The notes: generated by a model from the sequence alone, not told the origin. 64,000 nucleotides of DNA from Amoebidium appalachense (GCA_963693365.1 CAVNZM010000007.1:2604001-2668000), one strand, 5' to 3'. Positions 1-35,169 are shown, counted from the first letter of the stretch. Numbers and translations: made by a program.

Positions 1-249
1 TAAAACCTGAGTAAAGCAAAACCTAGAAGGAGCACCGAGCAAGGAATGGAGAGTGTCACATTGTGGCCTCCCCCCCCCCCCCCCCCCCCCCCCCCCACAC
101 ACACACACCAAAAAAAAAAAAAAAAGGGGATAAGCATGGTGTGTCTGTGTTGTGTTTGTGTGTGTGTGTACAGGTGTGGAGAAGGGTATCATGGGATGCC
201 ACCGGGAAAAGGCATCGAGGGGGAGGAAGGGGGGGGGGGGGGGGGGGGG

Positions 250-330
250 TTGAATGCATCACAGAGTACGAAGTGCACACTCACGACCGAGAACCATATT
301 GCAGATGGGCCCAGGGGTGCTCACATGGGT
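250..330 (-). repeat. Dispersed intron element, family A-related copy
   Basis: On the minus strand GTGCACTTCGTACTCTGTGA then TGCATTCAA followed by poly-C. Same orientation as the TMCO1-like gene. Confidence 0.65.
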
Positions 331-334
331 GTTA

Positions 335-385
<51 letters not shown>

Positions 386-536
386 GTGGGTGCGTGGGTG
401 CGTGTACACATGCATACGTGTGAGTGTGAGTGTGAGTAGGTGAGTGAGTGAGTGTGTGAGTGTGTGCGCGTGTGCGCGCGTGCATGTGTGCGTGTCAATG
501 TGTGTGGGTATGTGTTCTCCGAGGGGGAGAGGGGGT

Positions 537-565
537 TTGAATGCGTCATAAAGTACGAAGTACAG
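537..565 (-). repeat. Dispersed intron element, family A copy (tail only)
   Basis: On the minus strand the exon 2 donor of the TMCO1-like gene is followed by poly-C, then TGTACTTCGTACTTTATGAC and GCATTCAAA, matching the family A tail at 21443-21473. Confidence 0.8.
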
Positions 566-588
566 GGGGGGGGGGGGGGGGGTTCTAC

Positions 589-1604
589 TCTTCTCCCTGT
601 GCCTCTCCATCTGGGCCACGATGCTCTTGTACGATTCTTTCCTGTACAGCAGATAATAGTTGACCACTGAGGGGAAAAACATAAAACAACTGTCAGCAAC
701 TCAACGCACAGCAAAAAGGCTATAACAGTGACCTCAAGGACCCCCACCCCCCATCCCCCACCTCCCCCACAAACACACTCTCCCCAACACGCCCCCCATC
801 CCCCCCCCCCCCCCCCAAAAAAAGGGGGGGGGGGGGGGGGAAATAGGGGGAGGGTGGGGTGGAGGGGGGAGGGGAGGGGAAGAGGTGTTCCCGGGCAACC
901 CTATGATCTCTTGGGGTTTTAGTTTCCACTACAGCCACAGTTCTCATCACCGACCATTTGGTCATCTTGGAATTTATTCGACACAAAAAACACCCTCGAC
1001 CCAACCCACGCAACGACCTTTCACTCCCACTATGCTCCGGCAGTGCAAAATTTGCTATACTCTCTGCAAGCAGTCTTCTCCCCCTGTACCCTCCCCCCCC
1101 CCCCCCCCCCCTCTCCCCCAATTCCATCTCCAATACCCCTCTCCTAAACCATCTTCCTTCATCTCCCCAGCTCTTCCATGTCACTCTACCCACACACACT
1201 CTCTCTCTTCCTTCCCGTTGATAGTGATCAACATTTTTCCCCTCTTTGCACACGTGCCCACATCTCTCCCCTCCTGAGCTCCACTCTCCCTTCCCACCCC
1301 CCAAACAAATTCTCCTCTTGGTTCAGCTCTATCGAGTCCACCTCCACAACACTTGATCTCTCGCCTATTTGCCCTGCCCTCTCCCTCCCTACTTCATCAC
1401 CCCCCCCCCCCCCCCCCCAAAAAAAAAAAAGAAAAAAATAAAACAAAAAACGCCGCTCCCACACACATCACCGCCTCCCCACCTGTCTCTCTCCCCTTTA
1501 CCCACACCACGGCCCAAAAGTAACATCAAATATCTTTCTTCAGCAAGCAAGGGGATGAAAAAACGCAAAGACGAACAGCCGTTGAGAGATGGAAGGAACC
1601 AAAT

Positions 1605-1666
<62 letters not shown>

Positions 1667-1881
1667 GTGTTGTGTGTGTGTGTGTGGGCGCACACACGTG
1701 TAAGTGTGTGTGCATGTGTGTTGGTGTGCGGGAGGGAGGGGGAGACGCAGAAGCAAGGGGGGCGGAGGGCGGGGCAGAGAGAGAGAGATACAGGCAGGAG
1801 CGAGAGAGAGAGGGAGGGAGGGAGAGAGAGAGATAGATAGAGAGAGCTCACTGAGAGAGAGAGAGGGGGGGGGGGGGGAGG

Positions 1882-1939
<58 letters not shown>

Positions 1940-2436
1940 AGAGAAAAAAAGAGAGAGAGGCGGAGAGAGAGAGAGAGAGAGAGCGAGAGGAGAGAGAGAA
2001 AGCGAGAGCGAGAGAGCAAGAGTGCAAGAGAAGGAAAAGAGGAAGAAATAAGAGTGGGGGAGGGCAGGGGGGGGAGAGGAAAGAGTAAAAAACGGGGTCA
2101 GATGGGCGGGAAGGGGGGAGGGGGGGGGGCCGGGGGCGCAGGGAACGAGAGAGAGGGGGAGGGAGGGGGCGAGAGAGAGCTCTCTCTCTCTCTGTGTGTG
2201 TGTGGTGTTGGTGGTGGTGGTGGGGGGGGGGGAGGGGGGGAGAGGGGGGGTGAGGGGAGGGAGGGGGGGGGGGGGGGGGGGGGGGGAGGTGGGGGTGTGG
2301 GAATCTTCTGACCTTCGGTGAGCATGGACACAGCAAGGGTGATAAGAGACATAATTATCGACCGCATGTAGATGGGCTGGGGCTCCATAGCGGCCCGCAA
2401 CGGGTGCAGAAACGGCTCAATTACCCACCCAAACAT
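589..2436 (-). CDS. TMCO1: TMCO1-like ER membrane protein (5' part; gene runs off left edge)
   Basis: Two minus-strand exons join in phase: 2436-2313 (start codon at 2436, donor gtcaga, phase 1) and 666-589 (acceptor ctcag, donor gtagaa). The product starts MFGWVIEPFLHPLRAAMEPQ, then has a hydrophobic membrane segment ending LAVSMLTE, then NYYLLYRKESYKSI and a basic helix. It aligns without gaps to TMCO1 around its first membrane helix and the conserved tyrosine-arginine/lysine-tyrosine-lysine stretch that begins the coiled coil. TMCO1 belongs to the Oxa1/EMC3/GET1 insertase superfamily and acts in the ER membrane in a multipass translocon and in calcium leak. The remaining coiled coil and two membrane helices are not found at 1-588 and must lie outside the window. 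Both donors are followed closely by a sense-strand poly-C run. Family assignment rests on about 45 residues. Confidence 0.7.
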
Positions 2437-3081
2437 CGTGCTGGTTGCTCTATTGATAACTATTGTAATACGTGTTATGGTGTACGACTCTCCGCTTCAA
2501 ATAAATGAGGTTTGTCAGGAGGCGCTTCGTCCAGAAAACGAAAAATCACCGAAAACTGTCCTATTTTTAGCTCAGTGGGAAACAAATGTGCTATTTTTGG
2601 TAACAGCTTTTCTCCGCAAAGCTCTAAAGCGCTGCGCAGCTGCAGTCTGGTTCACGGAACACTGTTTTTCTTTTCATTTTCATAAACGAGTAACATATAC
2701 AGTGCACGTGAGCGAGACACAATAGTCTTGCTCATATTATTAATATTTCTATTGAGTTGTTGCTTTATTACAGAACCCTCGAGCTCCGCGGGGTCCATAT
2801 TTTTCGCGCCCTCAGGCTTCAGCCCCCGGGGACCTGGTCTGCGGCCGGAAAACATGCACCAATTAGATGCTTGCGATAAGCCATATTCGCGCCTATTGGT
2901 GCACTAAATTTCGGCGGGAGTTTTTCACAGAGAGCCTGAGTGACTCAACTTCCAGCGGCTGGCAAACAAACAAACAAAAAAAAAAAAAAAAAAAAAAAAG
3001 AGAGAGAGAGAGAGACTTCCCTTTTGAAACGTCTGAGAAAGTGCTACTTCGTACTTCTTATAATTAGCCTGTTAGCTTGGC
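2437..3081. promoter_or_regulatory. Divergent intergenic region (TMCO1-like / SDR)
   Basis: About 645 bp separate the start codons of the minus-strand TMCO1-like gene (2436) and the plus-strand dehydrogenase (3082), so both promoters should lie here. The DNA is unique and moderately AT-rich. An A-run and short (GA)n lie at 2977-3015, close to the dehydrogenase start. I see no convincing TATA box. Confidence 0.4.
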
Positions 3082-11179
<8,098 letters not shown>

Positions 11180-12057
11180 TTACATTTCATGATTTATACA
11201 TGCATACAAACCCACACACAAGCACACACACAGAGTGTCACAGGCAAACACACCACACAAGCACACACACACATCCACATGCACAGACAGATACATGTGC
11301 GCAGGCACAAACTCACACGCTCATGCACCCACGCACACGCACACGCACCGTCACACACACACAAACAAACACGTGCACACACACCATACACACACATACA
11401 CACACACGCAAACAGACACCGTGTCTACCCATACTAAATTGTCTCTGATTTCCAATGCCCATGCACGAATGTATGGAGCTTCATTCCTTCGAATATCCGT
11501 TTTTTGAGCTGCCTTATTGGGGTTTTTGCTCAATTTATCATCACGAGTCAATGAACCAAACTCGTGCCCTTGCACACAGTCCAACTGCAAGGATATGGTA
11601 CGTGTAAGGATTGGGTTGGTTGCAAGTGTGGCGATCGCGTTAAATTTGAAAATTTACCATCTCTTCATGTAAATATGTCTTCTTAGGCGGATGTCAGGCC
11701 GGTATATATATACGCACCCGTCCGTTCGAGGTGATTTAATCCGTGTGAGATTGTAGTATTGTGAATTGCATTCCGTGTTATATTGTGTAAACAATCTTCT
11801 TCCTTTCGATTTTTTTTCAAACATTATATTAATGTGTGCCACATTGACTGACCTTCAGGATATATATTTTGCGTTGAATGCAAATTGAATGATATTTGAA
11901 ATTTTTATAAAACAATAAAAAACGTAGGAAATAGCTATAGATTGACACACCTACATTTACAATGAATAAAATCTTCTTTGAATAGCCGTTAATCATGAAA
12001 CTGGTGCGGGGGGGCGTGCCGGCCCCAGGAGGAGGAGGTGCACGTGTTTGTGTGTGT

Positions 12058-12108
<51 letters not shown>

Positions 12109-13333
12109 GGGGGGCAACTAGCCTAGTTGGCCATGGGTGATGTTCAGAGTTTTTCTTCTATCTTTAGCGTTTCTTTATTTCCCACCATGTGAAAAGGCCC
12201 GGGCCTTCCTGGCATTCAACTAAAATCCAGCATTCGCAAAATATTCAGTGAGTGCGTGTGATGCAGTCGGGCTGGCCATACCAATAACTCAATTGATGCA
12301 AAGCATGTACAAACGAGGTTACAATAGTACCTCCACGCCTTAAGTATAAACATGTCGATATCTATAACGGAGAATAACCATTGGCAATGCTATGCAACAT
12401 ATCACCCTCTCCGAAACCCCCCCCCCCCCCCCCCCCCCATTTAATATTATAAAAATAAATAAAAATAATAAATAAATAAAAGAATAAATAAATAAAAAAC
12501 AAAAATTAAAATGAAATAAAATATGCTGGCACACCAAACCAACCTATGGGTTTCTCGGTAACTTTGTAGTCTCCAAAATAAGAACATGGGCAGAGGGCAA
12601 CAAAAAAAAGGACTCGCAAAAAATAATAAGCATATACAATTAACAGGTCTGCAAGACTTGCAGAATTCAGTATAGCAAATGAAAGTGCGTAAACCCCTAT
12701 GCGCGGTTAAAAAGGGAAATCTGAACTATGCAACAGGCAGTATCCAAGGATGTAATTCAGCACGTAGAATTCAGCGTCACACCAGACATCGACTTTCTCC
12801 CCAGTTGCATATATTTAATTGCGAGCTAGAATTACTGGGGAAAATAGAAGGATCCTAGGAAAAAGTACCTTGAATTAAATTTCCCGATATGAATCTCATA
12901 GTCCAAATCACGTAGACCCTACATGGCGCATCTATCCCGTTGCCGCCACTGCACGGAAAGTGGATCTGCGGCACTTTTTTGACGTCGATTCGACCAATTC
13001 ACTTGTGTGTAGGCTTCCCCTGCGAATAAGTAACCCTCATGAGCAAGTCTTGGCCCATATCAGCAAGTATTAACCCTTAAAAGCAAGTTTTAACCCCTAT
13101 AAGCATGGGTGTGTGTCGACGCAAGTACAAGATTACGACACGCACACATCTACACCAAGCACACACAAGTGCACACAGCTTCACTTGCAGAGATTGGCAA
13201 CCCCTGAAATAGCTTTTCAAAAATTACCGAGGGTAGGGAATGTGGGCGGGGGAGAGGGGGGTGTGCAGGGGGGGGGGGGGGGGGGGGGTGCAAAACTGTG
13301 TCGTGAGTAGCCGCTTTACACCACCAGGGGGAG
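11180..13333. other. Intergenic region between convergent SDR and F-box genes
   Basis: No coding region is supported. 11190-11420 is degenerate CA-rich DNA and 11430-12000 is AT-rich unique DNA with several AATAAA-like strings (for example near 11915) that may serve the SDR 3' end. 12048-12115 is (GT)n plus poly-G. 12415-12440 is poly-C followed by an AAAT-rich stretch to about 12525. 13031-13106 holds a short minisatellite, about three copies of a 26-bp unit containing AGCAAGT and TTAACCC. Confidence 0.6.
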
Positions 13334-18192
<4,859 letters not shown>

Positions 18193-18231
18193 CTGTGGTG
18201 TGTGTATGAATGTGTGAATGTGTGAATGTGT

Positions 18232-18295
<64 letters not shown>

Positions 18296-19551
18296 AAAAT
18301 AAACGCTTTCTGTGCCCACCAGTCCTTTACACCTTTGAGCAGGTTCACAAGGCTCGTAGGTATACCTACCTGCAGCTCAATTTCCACCTATCATCTAGTG
18401 TGCATGACTCCACATCCTCTTATAATCTCTCTTATCCCTCCCTCCCTCCCCTCCCCCCGCCCCCCCCACACCTTTCTTCTTCTCTCCCCCCCCCCCCCCC
18501 CCCCCCCCCCCCCTCTCTTCCTTCTCGTCCCCCCCGCCCCCCCCCCTCCCCTCCTCCACCCTCACCTCGGCACCTCCGCCCGCCACCACTACCAGATATC
18601 TCTGTGTCAAGCTGTAGCTAGTGTTCCTACCTCAAAACTGTAAACCAAGTTCTTTAATCTCTTTCTCCCACACACCACACCCATCCTAGTTTCCGTGATC
18701 ATCTCGTTAAGATCACGCCAACCCTAGTTTTCCAAGTTATCTCGCTAAGATCACACCAACTCTAGCTTTCCTTGTCAAAATAAAAATCTTTCAAGACACG
18801 CACCTGGTTGTCAGTCATGGTTATCTTCGCTGGTCAACCCCAGGACGGACAATAGACACTGTCATATGGAACATCGTGCACATGCAAAGCCTCCTTGACT
18901 CCTTGGAAACATGTGCGAGTGTTTGGGAAGACTCAACAGTGAAGAAAAAAACAACCACTTCAGTGACTTAAACTGTAAAAAAACATACTAACTTACTAAT
19001 ACTGTATAGAAAAACAACACACATGTCGAATCATAGTCATCACCCCATGAACAGTCTGGACGTCCTTGGTTCAATTCTGGTCATGATATATGTACGTAGT
19101 CTCATCTCGAAAGACCTTTTACGTCATCATACTGTGATCACCCGCTGTTGAATTGTATAACTGACAATCTATAGGGGTGCGCTTTTAGGCTATTGTCTAT
19201 GATGAATCAGCACTTCTTTTCGGACTTTCCAGGTTTTTTTTGCTTCCCAGAGCTCCTACGAGTAGTTATTCTTTTTTTGCATGTTTTTCATGTTAATAGT
19301 AGCATAGCTACATAGGCCATAGATTTAACTCAACGTATTTTAGCTGAGCTGTTGTCTAGGAAAGATTTGTGCTAAGCAAACGGCATTAGGTTCCGTGGCT
19401 CCAGACCTTAGGCCAAGTGTCCTATTTTCTTGTTTTGCTTCCAGATCCAGCACCAAACTGACATAGGGGGGCTTGATATACAAGTAACCAAAGTGCCTGG
19501 ATTTAAGAAATTGGCAATTGGGCATAGATCTCTGGGACACACTTCGTGAAA
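18193..19551. other. Intergenic region between divergent F-box and syntaxin genes
   Basis: 18240-18290 is (GT)n before the F-box exon. 18440-18560 is C-rich. 18690-18775 holds two imperfect copies of a roughly 38-bp repeat containing ATCTCGTTAAGATCAC. 18780-19550 is unique, AT-rich DNA without a supportable gene; it probably holds the syntaxin promoter. Confidence 0.55.
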
Positions 19552-28127
<8,576 letters not shown>

Positions 28128-28207
28128 GAAATTGCTGCTTGGAGTTGTTGTTGTTGTGTATGGGTGTGGGTGTGGGTGTGGGTGTGTGTGCGGGTGATTG
28201 GCTGGGT

Positions 28208-28274
<67 letters not shown>

Positions 28275-28506
28275 CGTGTGCGTGTGCGTGTGCGTATGCG
28301 TGTACGTGTGCGTGTGTGTGGGTGTGTAGGTGCGGGTGCAGATGCGATGTGTGCATGTGTGCGTGTGTGAGGGGGTGTGGAGGAGGGGAAGGGATATATA
28401 GTTTTCGCTGCTTGTGTTAAGGGCTTTAGATCATATTTAAGAGAGGGTGGATGGGTAGGCGCCAGACGCAGTGGGCATGTTTTGTTTTTTTTTGGTTTTT
28501 TTTTTT

Positions 28507-28549
<43 letters not shown>

Positions 28550-29006
28550 GATATGTGTTGCATAGCTCACCATTCCTTTTTAACGGGATTTCTACTGAGG
28601 TATATAGCTACAGGTTAGGAAGACAGGAAAAATATAAACGTTAGCAAAGTCTAGCTTGTATGAATCAGTTATGACCATTTGAAGCTCAAGTGAGTTTAAG
28701 TCTTAGAAAATCTCGTTTGCCGATCTATATTAGACTAAGTATCTTCGAGTTTCACAACGGGCTTCGGCGGCTTGCACATATATGATACGGCAGATATTAT
28801 ATGTATGACATTGTTGGATATTCCCAGCAATTTCCGGCTTTTGTTGGGCCGTGACAGGAAGAAATCTGAAAATTGAATGCATATTTCTGTATTCTTCATT
28901 GGGCTCAGGACGACGTTAAAACAAAATTAGTTCAACTGCAGTTTTGTACAACGTGTTCTGACTGGCTCGACGTGCAGATACCAAACCAAACACTGCCAGT
29001 GGGCAT
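28128..29006. other. Intergenic region after syntaxin
   Basis: 28150-28360 is GT-rich with a long (GT)n at about 28206-28271. 28495-28545 is a T-run followed by a G-run. The remainder is unique AT-rich DNA running into the 5'-truncated retroelement. No gene seen. Confidence 0.6.
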
Positions 29007-30522
29007 ATGTATGCATATATACCACACTGCATTGGTGTTCTGTTAGAAGCACTCTTGTCTCAAACCTATGGTAGAGCTGTGGTTAATGGGCATCTTTCAT
29101 ATGGTTTTGCTCGTACTAGAGGTCACTTGCAGGGTTCATTGCTTAGCCCCTTTTTGTTTAACCTATTTATAGATGATTTGGCTGTCAAGATTTATGCCGA
29201 AAATGATGACCCTATTAATAACTTTCCGCCTGCACTTCTCTATGCTGATGATCTGTCCCTCCTTGCCCGTACCCCTAGACGCCTGCAAAGATTGTTCGAT
29301 GTAGTGTCAGAGTGGTCCAAGGCAAACCTTATGATCCTTAACATAGACAAATGTGGTGTTCTTGTACCTGATATAGCTAACAATTTACACACATTTACAT
29401 TATCATCTAAACCTGTACCTATACTTCCAGAATACAAATACCTTGGTGTTCCGGTTAATTCTGTTGGTGTTATGTGAAGTTTTCCCATGTGGTCGAAAAG
29501 AGGGTAGAGTTGGCTCGTAAGCGGTTAGCTTTCTTCTCGGCTAATATTTTTAAAGACACACCCCTCCATCCTTCTATTAGACTTACATTTATTCGCACTT
29601 TTGTCTTCCCGGCATGTGAATATGGTTTACCCCTTCTCGCCTCTTGGATCAAGAGAGAGAGAACTAGAGCGCTTAAACCCTTGGCAAATTTCCTTGAAGC
29701 AGAAGTTGCCTCCTTTCTATCTAACAACTGTTGTAAACCTGGGCCTGTAACGCTCTCGATATATGGTCTGGTCCCAATAGCTGCTAGAGTATCCCATCTC
29801 GCGCTGAAATTCAATAAGCACATAAAAGAAGTATTTGCCCTCCCACCCTCTCTTCTCTATCCGACCTGTCCCCTCCTCACCTCTCCCCTCTTTCCTTCCC
29901 TCTCTCTCTCCTTCTCCCCCGCGCACAAATACAAATAAACCCCGCAAAAGTGTGCGTGTGACTTTGGACTGCCACTTACTTATTAAACATGTACACAATC
30001 ACAAGATAATCACGCAATATAACAAATGGAAAAAGATACCACACGACACTAGTCCCGATGAGAGCAGACACCTTGAAAAACTAAGCCTTATGTCTCGTTT
30101 CATATATAATGACCGCCTCAACCATATTGCCAAATATGGCACTCGCAAATGTATAACACCCAAATACATATTACCTTCCTGTAGAACTGGTCTTTCTCTA
30201 GCTGATGGTATTATTGATCAATTATCACGCGTAGTACTGTACACGTGCTATACAGTGGAGATCTAATAAGTATATGGTGGCATCGTTTGCATGCCCAAAC
30301 AACACACACACACACCAGTTTCAACGGTCATGTATGGCCAAATGTAGTTTGATAGACCACATAATACCGCAACACGCACACGTCACATTCACAACAGACA
30401 CCCAGAAAGATAGCCTACCTGTAAATTACAACATCCTTGATTTTATACTAAACACGCGTAACTACGACCTGTTTATTAGATGTATTGATTGGCTTGAGAA
30501 ACACATCACTACAAAATTCTAG
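29007..30522 (+). mobile_element. Decayed non-LTR (LINE-type) retrotransposon, 5'-truncated
   Basis: 29007-29477 encodes a reverse-transcriptase palm: GSLLSPFLFNLFIDDL, catalytic LLYADDLSLLA, then the NIDKCGVL and YKYLGVPVN motifs. The frame shifts at about 29475 into a thumb-like region (29474-29820, with ANIFKDTPLHPSIRLTFIRT). It shifts again near 29940 (LMSRFIYNDRLNHIAKYG) and near 30270 to a C-terminal part with CPNNTHTHQFQRSCMAKC, possibly a degenerate zinc-binding end. It stops at 30522, followed by (CA)n rather than a clear poly-A tail. The endonuclease and RT fingers are missing, so it is an inactive remnant. Confidence 0.8.
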
Positions 30523-30531
30523 CGCACGCGC

Positions 30532-30600
<69 letters not shown>

Positions 30601-30631
30601 CCAGCTGATACCGAGTGTCCCAGGGGAGAGC

Positions 30632-30662
<31 letters not shown>

Positions 30663-31488
30663 AAAAAAAAAAAAAAAAACGGGGAACCCCAACTAATTGA
30701 TTTTTCTTAGTCTTTATGGTGTCTCGTAGAGAAAGTAAACCCTGATATATAGTCATCACCCGACATCTATATACGTGATCATGATGTACCGCTGAGGGGA
30801 TATTCCGAGCAAAAACCCCCAATACCTGAGACTGGTCTATCTTTGCCTCGAGTAAACAGCGTAAACCCGTATGCATATGGGGCAATGCATAATGCATCTG
30901 CTACCTGGTTTTTTGTGCGTGTGTGCCAGTGCGCATGGCATGCGTGACACTCTGTACAGGCACATATCTGCGTGAGGGCAATGTTTCTATAGAAACAAAG
31001 ACAGAAATCATTGGCAGACGATCGCCGACGGACCTGATTTACAAAGCGGGGGGGGGGGGGGGGGGGGGGGGGGGGGAGGGGGGAGGGGGGGGGGGGGGGA
31101 GCCTGTAGTCATGAACATGGAGGCCTAGGCCTTGGCCAAATCCTTAGTTCCAAGGCTCCCGTACGTAGACCTACCAAAGCCTTTTGCCCCCCCCCCCCCT
31201 CCCCCCTCTTCCCTTTGTGGTTCCGGCCACTCATGACAGTGCACCTGCACCACAGTCATTGGCACAGTCCGTAACAAACACACGCAAACACTGGTCTACA
31301 CGTGTGTTTGTGTGCCTGTGCCAAATGAATGTGGTGCAAGTGGTGAGTGGACGGAACCACAAGCGTTGAACTTCAAGGGGCGGGGCCCAGGGGGAGGGAG
31401 GGGGGGGGGGGGGGGGGGGGGGAGAGAGAGAGGGAGGGGGGGGGGTTCTGAGACTCCCAATTGGGTCCGGCTCAGTCACAAAGAGAGA

Positions 31489-31536
<48 letters not shown>

Positions 31537-33054
31537 CTCTGAGAGAGAGAGAGATCTATAGAGAGAGTGTGTCACGGTTTGTCTATGCGTGTGTGTGTGT
31601 GTGTGTGGTGTGACACTGTGTTTGTGTCCACGTGTTGGTGCCGGGCTGTGCGACGTCGACCCATGTGTGTGTAGTGTCCTTGCGCAGGGATATTCAATTC
31701 GATCAATATACGTGGTTGTGACAGGGAGTTGGGTGCTTGTCGGTGGCCGGGGACGTGCACACACCGTAACACACACACGCACACACACACACACAGAGAC
31801 ACACAGACACACAGACACACACAAACACGTGCACTGTGAACCACACGTGCACACCGTGTCACACACATGCACACGCACACGCACAAACACTCAAAAAATT
31901 CCCAAAAAGGAAAGAGCGAGGAGGGGGGGGAAAGAAAAATAAGTGAAACAAAAAAACAGAATTTCAAGTAAGAGATCTAGAAGTGTGGTGCTGTACTTTC
32001 GCATCATTGAACCCGCGCACTAGCTTATTAGCGCTGATACATACACACATTAACCCCCCCCCCCCCCCCCCCCTCCCCCTTCCTTGGCACACACACTCAC
32101 AACCACACACACACACCCACACACACCCACCCACACCCACCCACCCACACACACACACACTGTGACACACACTGGCACACAGTGTCACACTCTGTGACTG
32201 TCACACACGGGTTGTGTCACACATAGCACTGTACGCGGCACTCATACATGAGACACATTTTTCAAATGCAAATACGCTCAACTGAATGGCCGTCTTGAAA
32301 AACTAAATCCACGTGAAACCCTCATGTACATTAGGATTCTTGATGCGACCATTGTTGCATAACCGTCGGCGATGACAACCCCCCCCCCCCCCCCCCCTTT
32401 CCCCCTCCTTCCTTCCCTACTCAGCTCGTCAAACCCCTAGTAAGCTTAACTTAGCCCTGCCTCTCTCCTAGGCCTCCTAACTCAATTTGTCTCTTTCCTG
32501 TTACGATTGTTCTTCCAGACTTTTATTTTATTTTATTTATTTTATCACGTTTTGTTCCCGGATGGCCTTTTCAGGCCCTCTATATTTTTGTTCTTCCAGA
32601 CAGTCCCACCCTCTTTAAGTTCTCTCTCTCTCTCGATCCATCACCCTCCCGATGTACCTCTGTGCCTCTTTGTCTCACGGATGCTTCAGTTCCCTCGTTT
32701 CTCTTTCACCTGCTCCCCCGTTGCCTCTTCGTCTCCTTCCCCTCCCGCCCACCCCTCCCGCCCACCCACCTTGCCCCCCTGCCCCTCCCCCACGCGCTCT
32801 CTTCCCCCCTGCTTTCCCCAGTAGCCACACACGCCTCTCTCTCCCGGTCTCATTCGCCCTGGTGCGTGCAGATAGCGTTTCGCACATTCCGCGCGTGCAC
32901 AGTGCATTTAAGCCATGGAAAAATAGGGTAGAAAAACGAAAGGATTGGAGGGGGGAAGGCAATGCCCGCGGGGAGGAGGGGCGGGGGGGGGGGGGGGGGG
33001 GAGGGGAGATAAAACCTGCGAGGGGGGGGGGGGGGGGAGTAGAAGAATGTGCAC
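30523..33054. other. Intergenic region, simple repeats and unique DNA
   Basis: (CA)n at 30533-30599, then poly-C plus poly-A at 30631-30679. A 42-bp sequence at 30827-30868 recurs at 61328-61369. There is poly-G near 31047-31100, (GA)n near 31485-31565, poly-C near 32055-32073 and 32380-32397, and a long pyrimidine-rich stretch at 32380-32830. No convincing coding region. Confidence 0.5.
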
Positions 33055-33190
33055 CTCTCTTCCAGCAGCTGGCGCCTGCCTGCCTGCAAGCGGTTGGCCT
33101 CCGCCTCCAGCGCCTCGTCGCGGGCACACAATGCGTGGACGCCAGAAGCTCCCGGAGACGCATGTTGACAAACGATCCCCTTCCTTCTTC
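33055..33190 (-). other. Candidate minus-strand exon, coiled-coil-like
   Basis: On the minus strand the run ARDEALEAEANRLQAGRRQL is followed by a donor (gtgcac) and, 17 nt later, poly-C, the arrangement seen after most exons here. A possible acceptor is TCGTTAG near 33191. The upstream part reads best in another frame (MRLRELLAS), so a frameshift may be present. No other exon of this gene was found and the product is unknown. Confidence 0.3.
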
Positions 33191-33256
33191 AGAGAGGCTA
33201 ACGATGGGAGAGAGAGGAGGAGGAGTGTGCGCCAGTGTGTGTGTGTGTCGGTGTGT

Positions 33257-33287
<31 letters not shown>

Positions 33288-33832
33288 GGGGAGGCATATG
33301 GCCATATGGGGGGGGGGGGGGGGGGGGGGGATGGTGGTACTGTTTAATTGCTATAAATATGCTTGGAACACTTATCTGGATCACGTGCATGTGCGAACAT
33401 CTCTACAGTAGGTCATAAACATGCAACTTTTGCACGTATGTAAAAGAATCTTGTAACAAGGTCCGAGTAACAAGGATTTGTGTACCCGGGAAACGTATGT
33501 AATTACAGGGGCGGCCAGTGAAACCTTGGGAATGACGTCGGCCAGCCCGCGCCGATCTTGAAATTCGCGCGCTTTTCAAGATTGAGCCTCACGGTGATTG
33601 GACAATCTAAAGAGGAATGTGTTTGCGCAATCATTTTGCATCTTTTGATTCGTCCGATATTGTGGACATGACGTCATGCATGCGCACTCGTCTCGGCAAC
33701 AAATTCGTGCAGGTGAGAAAGCAGGCGAGTCTTTGAACTTGGAACGTTTTTTTTACTCTTCTTCATCCTTAGTTCTCGGAATTCCTACAACTTCCTATCT
33801 CAAAAAACGAATCTCGGCTTCGTAGCAAGAAT

Positions 33833-34740
33833 ATGGCTTCTGTTACAGCTTCCACTGGCTCCACCGAAACCCTTGCGTCCTTTTCACAGCGCATAGCACC
33901 GTGGCTACCCCTCGCTCACCTCATTCCGGACCCATCCACGCCCGAATCCGCTAATTGGGCAAGTCAGAAAATCTTTCATTTCTACACCATTCTATACCAA
34001 GACAAACTAAATTCCAAGCCTGCATACGCCACCACGGTTGGCGATAATAGGCACTATGATAGGCTGGACAGCTACTCACGGGAGACACACGAGCGTTTGC
34101 GTAAAGTCAACGAGAATGTGTGATGGAGGCCAAGGACATCGATGTGAACGATCTGTCGGAGAGGGAGAGAGACCACCTGACGTTCCTACGCGCTTTGTGC
34201 AGAGCCAACCTCCTTAGGTAAACATGTGCTTCGATTCCATCTCTATAGCTTTTGAAGTTCCGAGCCCGATAGATACTCTTTTCTTCTGATGCTTTTCTTC
34301 TTTATTTTCAACCTGCTTCTGTCTTTACGCAGACACACACTTTTGCATCAAGAAAGAACACTTTAGCATCAAGAAAGGTCTAGTGCTTTGGATCAACGCA
34401 TTTGAGCTGGCTGTGTCCAGTGCATTCCTGCACGTGCTCACCATTTTTTACCCCTATTCTCTTTTTTTTATGGTTGTCCGATTTTCGCTTGTTCAGTTCT
34501 TTGCCTCCTTGCATCCCTTTCTCTCCCTGTTTCTCCCCCTTTCTAGCTCGGAATCTTTGGAGTTTCAAGAAGTTCTGTCTTGGTCCTTTTTCCCTCTCAA
34601 CTGGTTCTCCCTTCTCCTCTCGCGTAATCCTCTCCCCCCGTCCCCCCTCTTCCGCCCCTCCTCTTCCCCCTTCCCCCACACAATCTTTTGGTGATCTTTT
34701 TTCTCCCTTTGCCGTCCCACGGCTACCTTTGTTTGCTACA

Positions 34741-34809
<69 letters not shown>

Positions 34810-35057
34810 CTGTTCAGTTCTTTGCCTCCTTGCATCCCTTTCTCTCCCTGTTTCTCCCCCTTTCTAGCTCGGAATCTTTGGAGTTTCAAGAAGTTCTGTC
34901 TTGGTCCTTTTTCCCTCTCAACTGAAGGCTCCCTTTTCCTCTCGCGTAATCCTCTCCCCCCGTCCCCCCTCTTCCGCCCCTCCTCTTCCCCCTTCCCCCA
35001 CACAATATTTTGGTGATTTTCTTTCTCCCTTTGCCGTCCCACGGCTACCTTTGTTTG

Positions 35058-35115
<58 letters not shown>

Positions 35116-35169
35116 TACACACACACACGCGCGCGCAATGCTACACATTCACACACACGCACGCACGCG

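Noticed and set aside
1080-1420. Poly-C on the plus strand inside the minus-strand TMCO1-like intron as a counter-example
   Set aside because: Not evidence against the donor-proximal pattern, since it lies deep in a long intron, but it shows that strand bias of C-tracts is not absolute away from splice sites.
31300-31380. Possible coding frame near 31.3 kb on the minus strand
   Set aside because: No splice sites or conserved motifs; surrounded by microsatellites.
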